From contig CAZXGT010000001.1 of assembly GCA_964639935.1 (NCBI GenBank), forward strand, positions 21,752 through 85,751: a stretch of DNA of 64,000 nucleotides, read 5' to 3'. The notes below the pieces were generated by a model. It was not told the DNA's origin. It saw nothing but the letters and a program-made list of their open reading frames with translations, and did not search any database. Below, piece by piece: positions 59,348 to 64,000 of the stretch (the first letter of the stretch is position 1; every line of letters starts with the position of its first letter). The translations under genes and the position numbers were made by a program. Origin of the DNA: CALNYS01 sp964639935. Lineage in GTDB: Bacteria > Planctomycetota > Phycisphaerae > Phycisphaerales > UBA1924.

Positions 59348-61189
59348 TTAGAGGCCGCCGTAGGCGAGCGGCGCCAGCGCCACCGTCACGATGCCGACCA
59401 GGATCGTCAACGGACCGCCGAAACGCAGGAAGTCGCTCACGCGATACCCCCCGGGCCCCATCACCATCAGGTTCGTCTGATAGCCCATCGGCGTGGCGAA
59501 TCCCGCGGAGGCTGCGACCGCGACGCAGACGGCAAACGGCAGGAGCGGAAGCCCGTTGTCGCGCGAGGCCTCGAGCGCCACCGGGAACATGAGAATCGCC
59601 GCCGCGTTGTTTGTGATGATCGACGTGAAGAACGCCGTCAGCGCGTACACGACCGCGAGCAGCCCCCAGATGCCAAACGGCGCGCCCCAGTCCACCATTG
59701 CCTTCGCGAGCACCGCCGCGAGGCCCGTGTTCTCCATCGCCGCCGCGAAACCGAACGCCGAGCCCACGACCGTCAGCACCTGCCAGTCGATGCTCCGCCG
59801 CGCGTCCGGGCCCGTGCAGCACCGGAGCAGCACCATCCCGAGCGCCGCCGCCAGCGCGTAAGCCATCGCCCGCGCCGGATCCCATGTGATCAGCGCGACC
59901 ATCCCAACGAGAATCGCCAGCGCGATCGGCGCCCGCGCGTGCCGGGGCGCCGCCGCTCCCGGCAGCTCGTTGACCAGGTAGAAATCCTGCGAGTTGCGGT
60001 ACCGCGCCGAGAAGTCCGTCGACGTCTCGAGCAGCAAAGTGTCGCCCGCCCGCAGGCGGATGTCCCCGATGCGCCCGTCGATCCGCTCGCCCTGGCGGTG
60101 CACCGCGATCACCACCGCCCCGTACCGCGAGCGAAGCGACGCCTGCCGGATCGACATCCCGAGCAGCGGCGAGCCCTGGCTCACCACCGCCTCCGTCAGC
60201 CGCGCCGTGTGCCGCGGACCCACCAGCTCCGCCTTCTCATCGCCCGGGATCGGAACCAGCGCCTTCATCCGCTGCAGATCCCGCACCGAGTCGAGCACGC
60301 CCACGAAGAACAGCGCATCGTTCTCGCGGAGCCTCTGCGTTGGCGCGACCGCGTGGATCGTCTCCTTCTCGCGCTCGATCCGAGCCAGAAACAGGCCGGG
60401 GAGCTGCCGCAGCCCCGCCTGCTCCACCGTCTGACCGATCATCGACGAGCCCGGCGACACCCGCATCGCCGTCGTGTACTGCCGCGGGTTCGACAGATCA
60501 AACGTCCGCGCGTCGCGATCCTTGAGCAGCCATCGCCCCGCGAACATGATGTAGAGAATCCCGACCACCGCCGCCGGCAGGCCCACCTTCGCGATCGTGA
60601 ACATCCCCATCGGCTCGACGTTCGGCTCGCCCAGATGATCGAGAACCAGCCCGTGAATCAGCAGGTTCGTGCTCGTCCCAAGAAGCGTGCACATCCCGCC
60701 CAGGATCGCCGCGAAGGACAGCGGCATGAACAGCCGTGAGACCGACAGCTTGTTCCGCTTCGCCCAGTCCGAGAGCACCGGAAGGAACATCGCCACGATC
60801 GGCGTGTTGTTGATCAGCGCGCTCGCCACCGCCACCGGCGCCGCCAAACGCACCTGCGCGCTCCGCAGGCTCTTCGGCCTGCCCAGGAGCATCGCCGTCA
60901 GCCCGGTCATCGCCCCGGTGTCGCGCAGACCCGCCGCCACCACATAAAGCACCGCCACCGTCACCACCGCCGGCTGAGCGAAGCCCATCACCGCCTCCGC
61001 CGGATCGAGCACGCCCGTCAGCAGCAGCATCGCGAGCCCGCCGAGGAGGATCAGGTCCGCCCCGATCCGCCCGACCACGAGCGCCGCGACGATCACCGCG
61101 AGCACGCCCGCGACGATCCACCCGTCAGGCGTCATGCCCGCGGGCGACTGGGCAAGGGTCTGGATAACCGGAAACAACGGCAGCGGCAC
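59348..61189 (-). CDS. SLC13/DASS-family permease with two RCK_C domains, probable sulfate transporter
   Basis: A 613-residue protein. N-terminal helices WIVAGVLAVIVAALVVGRIG and DLILLGGLAMLLLTGVLDP; the Na+-site hallmarks SALINNTPIVAMFLPVLSDW and LLGTSTNLLIHGLVL. Residues about 225-390 hold two TrkA-C/RCK_C modules (SMIGQTVEQAGLRQLPGLFL and PLLGMSIRQASLRSRYGAVV). The second helical half has TSIITNNAAAILMFPVALEA and GFATPMGYQTNLMVMGPGGY. This layout is that of bacterial and algal SAC1/SLT sodium-sulfate transporters. Beside cysQ and cysC, a role in sulfate supply is likely. Start GTG 61189. Confidence 0.88.
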   Translation of the reverse strand: MPLPLFPVIQTLAQSPAGMTPDGWIVAGVLAVIVAALVVGRIGADLILLGGLAMLLLTGVLDPAEAVMGFAQPAVVTVAVLYVVAAGLRDTGAMTGLTAMLLGRPKSLRSAQVRLAAPVAVASALINNTPIVAMFLPVLSDWAKRNKLSVSRLFMPLSFAAILGGMCTLLGTSTNLLIHGLVLDHLGEPNVEPMGMFTIAKVGLPAAVVGILYIMFAGRWLLKDRDARTFDLSNPRQYTTAMRVSPGSSMIGQTVEQAGLRQLPGLFLARIEREKETIHAVAPTQRLRENDALFFVGVLDSVRDLQRMKALVPIPGDEKAELVGPRHTARLTEAVVSQGSPLLGMSIRQASLRSRYGAVVIAVHRQGERIDGRIGDIRLRAGDTLLLETSTDFSARYRNSQDFYLVNELPGAAAPRHARAPIALAILVGMVALITWDPARAMAYALAAALGMVLLRCCTGPDARRSIDWQVLTVVGSAFGFAAAMENTGLAAVLAKAMVDWGAPFGIWGLLAVVYALTAFFTSIITNNAAAILMFPVALEASRDNGLPLLPFAVCVAVAASAGFATPMGYQTNLMVMGPGGYRVSDFLRFGGPLTILVGIVTVALAPLAYGGL

Positions 61190-61236
61190 GCGTCAGGGCC
61201 TCCTCGCGGCCCCGCGACCCAAGCCGGAAGGGGGCT

Positions 61237-62256
61237 TCAGTCCGTACCCATCTCGGCGAACCCCAGTTCGGCGATCGCCTCGATGATCCGCGCATGGATC
61301 TTCGGCGTGGCACAGACGATGCCACGGTTGTCGGCCAGAGTGGCGCCCTTGCTGAAGTTCAAGCGCTTCCCGGTGATGTCGGTCACCAGCGCGCCGCCCT
61401 CACTCGCGCAAAGGGCGCCGGCCGCGTGATCCCAGATCTTCTCGCGATAGCCGGGCCGCGTCGGCATCCGCAGATAGGCGTCCGCCTGCCCGCGGGCCAC
61501 CACCGCGTACTTCGCCTGGCTGTCAAGCCGGAGCGAGATCGTGTCCGCCCCGAGCTTCTCCATGATCGCGGCCGTGTGATCGTGCTTGGAGTGCGCGCTC
61601 TCGACGGACTCGCAGATGCGCACCGCGTCGCTCTCCTCGTGCTGAAGCGACGGCACCTTCCGCAGATGCCCCTCGGCATCGTCCGCGGCGACCTCATAAA
61701 GCCCGTAGTTGCGCGACGCGACGTAGATCGCCCCGTGCTCGTCGCGGCGGTCAAAGGGCTGCGAAAAATCCATCGGGAGATTCGGGCACCCGAGCACGCC
61801 GAGCGCCGGGACGTGACCGTCGATGTACGAGAGGCTCACGGCGTACTGCTCGCCGCGCAGAAAGCCCTTTGTGCCGTCGATCGGGTCGAGCGTCCAGAAG
61901 TCGTTCCGGTCGCCGGGATCGTTGCCCCCGTCGATCGCGTCGAGCACCTCGTCCTCGGACGCGTCGGTCCAAACAAGCCGCGTCGCCGCGACCACGCTCT
62001 CGCGAAGCCGCTCGGCTTCCGGAGACCGCAGCGAGCCCGCGTCCTCCTCGCCCACGCAATGAACCTCGCCCAGCTCCTCGCGCAGGCGATGGATCACCAC
62101 CGCCTGGCTCGCGTAGTCCGCCACCGTCACCGGCGAGCGATCGTCCTTCAGCTCCTTCTCGATCGTGCCCGAGTCGTGCTGCACCGCCCGGCACACCTTG
62201 CAGGCGTCGGCGACGGCTCGCCTCGCGGCGTCGAGGAACGCGTTTTCGCTGCTCAC
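61237..62256 (-). CDS. cysQ: 3'(2'),5'-bisphosphate nucleotidase (PAP phosphatase, HAL2-like)
   Basis: Hydrolyses 3'-phosphoadenosine 5'-phosphate, the by-product of sulfotransferases, to AMP and so relieves their product inhibition. In 339 residues the metal-site motifs of the inositol-phosphatase superfamily are present: VGEEDAGSL (first Glu), WTLDPIDGTKGFLRGEQYAV and IWDHAAGALCASEGG. KDDRSPVTVADYASQAVV starts the domain. The arrangement is closer to yeast HAL2 than to the short E. coli CysQ. Start GTG 62256 overlaps the cysC stop by 4 bases, so the two are coupled: kinase first, then phosphatase. Confidence 0.92.
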   Translation of the reverse strand: MSSENAFLDAARRAVADACKVCRAVQHDSGTIEKELKDDRSPVTVADYASQAVVIHRLREELGEVHCVGEEDAGSLRSPEAERLRESVVAATRLVWTDASEDEVLDAIDGGNDPGDRNDFWTLDPIDGTKGFLRGEQYAVSLSYIDGHVPALGVLGCPNLPMDFSQPFDRRDEHGAIYVASRNYGLYEVAADDAEGHLRKVPSLQHEESDAVRICESVESAHSKHDHTAAIMEKLGADTISLRLDSQAKYAVVARGQADAYLRMPTRPGYREKIWDHAAGALCASEGGALVTDITGKRLNFSKGATLADNRGIVCATPKIHARIIEAIAELGFAEMGTD

Positions 62257-62879
62257 GCCTGCACCGAGCTCAGGACGCCCGCCTTGCCGAGATGCGTGAT
62301 CACCTCCGCCACGCAGTCGTCGACGCTCTTGTCGCTCGTGTCGAGCACCAGCTCGGCCTTCTCGGGCGCCTCGTACGGATCGTCGATGCCCGTGAAGCCC
62401 TTGATCTCACCGGCGCGAGCCTTCTTGTACAGGCCCTTGGGATCTCGCTTTTCGCACACCTCGAGCGGCGTGTCGACGAACACCTCGATGAAGCGAAGGC
62501 CGTTCTCCTCATGGAGCTTCCGCGCCTCGTCGCGATCCGAGCGGTACGGGCTGATGAAGCTCGTGAGCGTGATCGCCCCCGCGTCGTTGAAGAGCTTGGC
62601 CACCTCGGAGATGCGGCGGATGTTCTCCGTGCGATCCTCAGCGCTGAAACCCAGGTTCTTGTTGAGCCCGTGGCGGACGTTGTCCCCGTCGAGGCGGTAG
62701 CTGTTGACCCCCTGGCTGACGAGCACCTGCTCGAGCGCCGAGGCGATCGTGCTCTTGCCCGAGCCCGAGAGCCCGGTGAACCAGAGCGTGGCGCCCGTGC
62801 AGGAGAGCGCCTTCCAGCGCTCGTCGCGGGTGAGGTTGCCTTCGTGCCAGACGATGTTGGTGGCCTTGACGACGGTCAT
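62253..62879 (-). CDS. cysC: Adenylylsulfate kinase
   Basis: Phosphorylates APS to PAPS, the sulfuryl donor of the locus. In 208 residues the P-loop GLSGSGKST lies at 36-44, followed by YRLDGDNVRHGLNKNLGFS, the APS/PAPS signature, and FISPYRSDRDEARKL. DPKGLYKKARAGEIKGFTGI DDPYE is the mobile lid. The start ATG 62879 gives the usual MTVVKATNIVWHEGNLTRDE N-terminus. Together with sat (38942) it forms a complete PAPS synthesis route. Confidence 0.96.
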   Translation of the reverse strand: MTVVKATNIVWHEGNLTRDERWKALSCTGATLWFTGLSGSGKSTIASALEQVLVSQGVNSYRLDGDNVRHGLNKNLGFSAEDRTENIRRISEVAKLFNDAGAITLTSFISPYRSDRDEARKLHEENGLRFIEVFVDTPLEVCEKRDPKGLYKKARAGEIKGFTGIDDPYEAPEKAELVLDTSDKSVDDCVAEVITHLGKAGVLSSVQA

Positions 62880-63016
62880 GAGTCGAGATCCTCTCGTAGG
62901 GGAAGTTCGGTGCGCCAAACGGACCGGGCCGCACAAGCCGCCCCGGAGAGGGAACGTAGAGCCCCCGAGCGACCCCCGTCAAGCGGATTCCCTCCACGCC
63001 CCGCCCGTTCCCGACC

Positions 63017-63956
63017 CTACCGGGCGTCGCGCAGCGCCCGACGCATCCCCCGCTCCGCGGTCGCCTCGCTCGCGATCGCCAGCGCCCGCGGGCCGTCGGC
63101 CTCGTAGAGCCACACGAGCCCCTCAACCTGCTCGAGCTCGCCGAGCAGCCTCCGGAGCCGGGTCCGCGTCTCGGGATCCGAAGGCGTCCCGATGCCGATC
63201 GTCGCGATCGCTCGGCTCACCAGATCGAGCCCCGGCTCCTCGTCGGCCGTGATCCACTCCACGGGCCCAAACGCGGGCGAGGCGAGCTTCCGATCCACCC
63301 GCGCCCGATCCTCGTCGCTCACCGCCGCGCCGAGCTGATCGACCAGAAGCCACGGCCCGGCCGGCCGCGGCGCCTCGCCCATCCACTCGTAGGCGATCTC
63401 GGGGATCTCGGGAACCCTCGGAACCGCCGGCGCGCCGTCCCCCGTGACGGGCGGGCCGCGATCCCGATTCGCCCGGGCTTCCGCCATCGCCGGGAGAATG
63501 TCGCTTAGAAAGGCGCGACGCCACTCGCTGGCGGCTTGCGGCCAGCGCTCGGCCGCGTCGCGGATGAGCTCCGCGTCGAGCGAGAGCTCGTAGGTGCGCC
63601 CGTCGGCTTCCGTGATGCGGACCAGGCCGCGGTTGGCGTTCGCCTCGATCGAGAAGCTCTCGTCTTGATGCGAGAGCTCCGCCTGCCCGCTCGTCCCCGC
63701 CGGGGCCCGCTCCCCGCCGCGCGCCGCGAGCTCGCCGTCATCGGTCACCGCCTGCACCGCCAGGCCCCCGGCGAGCATGATGAGCCCGAGCACCACGACC
63801 GCGCCGACCACGCGCCCAAAGACGCTCGAGTCGCCCCCGTACCCGCGCGTCCGACGATGGCGCTGCGCCGCCTTTCGCCGCGTCCGCACGCGATCCCGGG
63901 CGCGCCTGAGCTGCTCCGCCGCCGAATCCCGACGCTCGAGCGGGAGCGCCGCGACC
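63017..63956 (-). CDS. Single-pass membrane protein of unknown function (5' truncated by contig end)
   Basis: The frame is open to the last genomic base (63956), so the true start may lie outside; GTG 63889 is the first candidate inside. The N-terminal part is very basic (RTRRKAAQRHRRTRGYGG), then one transmembrane segment VVGAVVVLGLIMLAGGLAVQ. The remaining 240 residues are extracytoplasmic with FSIEANANRGLVRITEADGR, WLLVDQLGAAVSDEDRARVD and a C-terminal alpha/beta region LGELEQVEGLVWLYEADGPR. I recognise no family. The positive-inside rule puts the short end in the cytoplasm. Confidence 0.6.
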
Positions 63957-64000
63957 AGATCGGAAGAGCGTCGTGTAGGGAAAGAGTGTAGATCTCGGTG
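63957..64000. other. Illumina adapter sequence at the contig end (not genomic)
   Basis: The last 44 bases begin AGATCGGAAGAGCGTCGTGT and go on as the reverse complement of the Illumina universal adapter. A translated frame through it ends in the well-known artefact peptide IGRASCRERV. It is library-construction residue left in the assembly and should be trimmed. Confidence 0.97.

Noticed and set aside
59076..59351. 91-codon plus-strand frame in the gap before the SLC13 gene
   Set aside because: Contains the hairpin region, has no recognisable motif, and its composition changes along its length.
63536..63991. Plus-strand open frame at the right edge
   Set aside because: It is antisense to the gene at 63017 and ends inside adapter sequence (IGRASCRERV).

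Overview
The window looks like a contig from a high-GC marine planctomycete of class Phycisphaerae, probably assembled from a metagenome. Four signs support this. Secreted proteins end in a Pro-Gly / hydrophobic / Arg-Arg-Arg-Arg sorting tail (PEP-CTERM-like). Dockerin-type repeats of the form GDFNGDGSVDASDL end several secreted proteins. Small conserved proteins resemble ones I associate with planctomycetes. Almost every codon ends in G or C. The last 44 bases are Illumina adapter, so the right edge is an assembly end and not natural sequence.

Layout. 1-4130 holds housekeeping genes: a LuxR-type regulator fragment, family-4 uracil-DNA glycosylase, a CusF-like lipoprotein, a MEMO-family protein and D-aminoacyl-tRNA deacylase. 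4200-13150 alternates secreted proteins (a sorting-tail protein, a dockerin protein and an M10 protease with PKD, IPT and dockerin modules) with NAD synthetase and a multi-pass membrane protein. 13150-17420 is a run of small genes: ferredoxin, a pair of unknown proteins, a glycine-zipper lipoprotein and membrane proteins. 17450-26280 holds glycogen phosphorylase, MurJ, another sorting-tail protein, a ParA-VanZ pair, a CPA2 antiporter and tRNA-Pro(CGG). 26370-32790 holds two more secreted metalloproteases flanking dihydrolipoyl dehydrogenase.

The striking part is 32930-62879, about 30 kb that reads as a biosynthetic locus for a sulfated surface polysaccharide. It encodes lipid-linked sugar chemistry (a UbiA-type phosphoribosyltransferase facing a GT-C-like membrane protein). 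It makes nucleotide sugars (UDP-glucose dehydrogenase, UDP-xylose synthase, a UDP-glucuronate 4-epimerase and a second epimerase). It has three GT4 enzymes, a GT2-acyltransferase fusion, a second acyltransferase, a Wzy-like polymerase and a Wzx-like flippase. Six different sulfotransferases lie among these genes. The sulfate-donor cycle is also present: an SLC13 permease, ATP sulfurylase, APS kinase and PAP phosphatase, with no reductive sulfate-assimilation gene in view. Seven central genes (46985-54922) are joined by 4-base stop/start overlaps, which implies one coupled transcript. A secreted protein of unknown family (56213-58036) and a membrane endonuclease/phosphatase-fold protein complete the locus.

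Other points are a sulfotransferase whose start codon is separated from its frame by a seven-C run, a uracil-DNA glycosylase missing two of four iron-sulfur cysteines, a hairpin array after that gene, and a leader shared by the two sorting-tail genes. All functional calls come from reading motifs by eye; no database search was possible.
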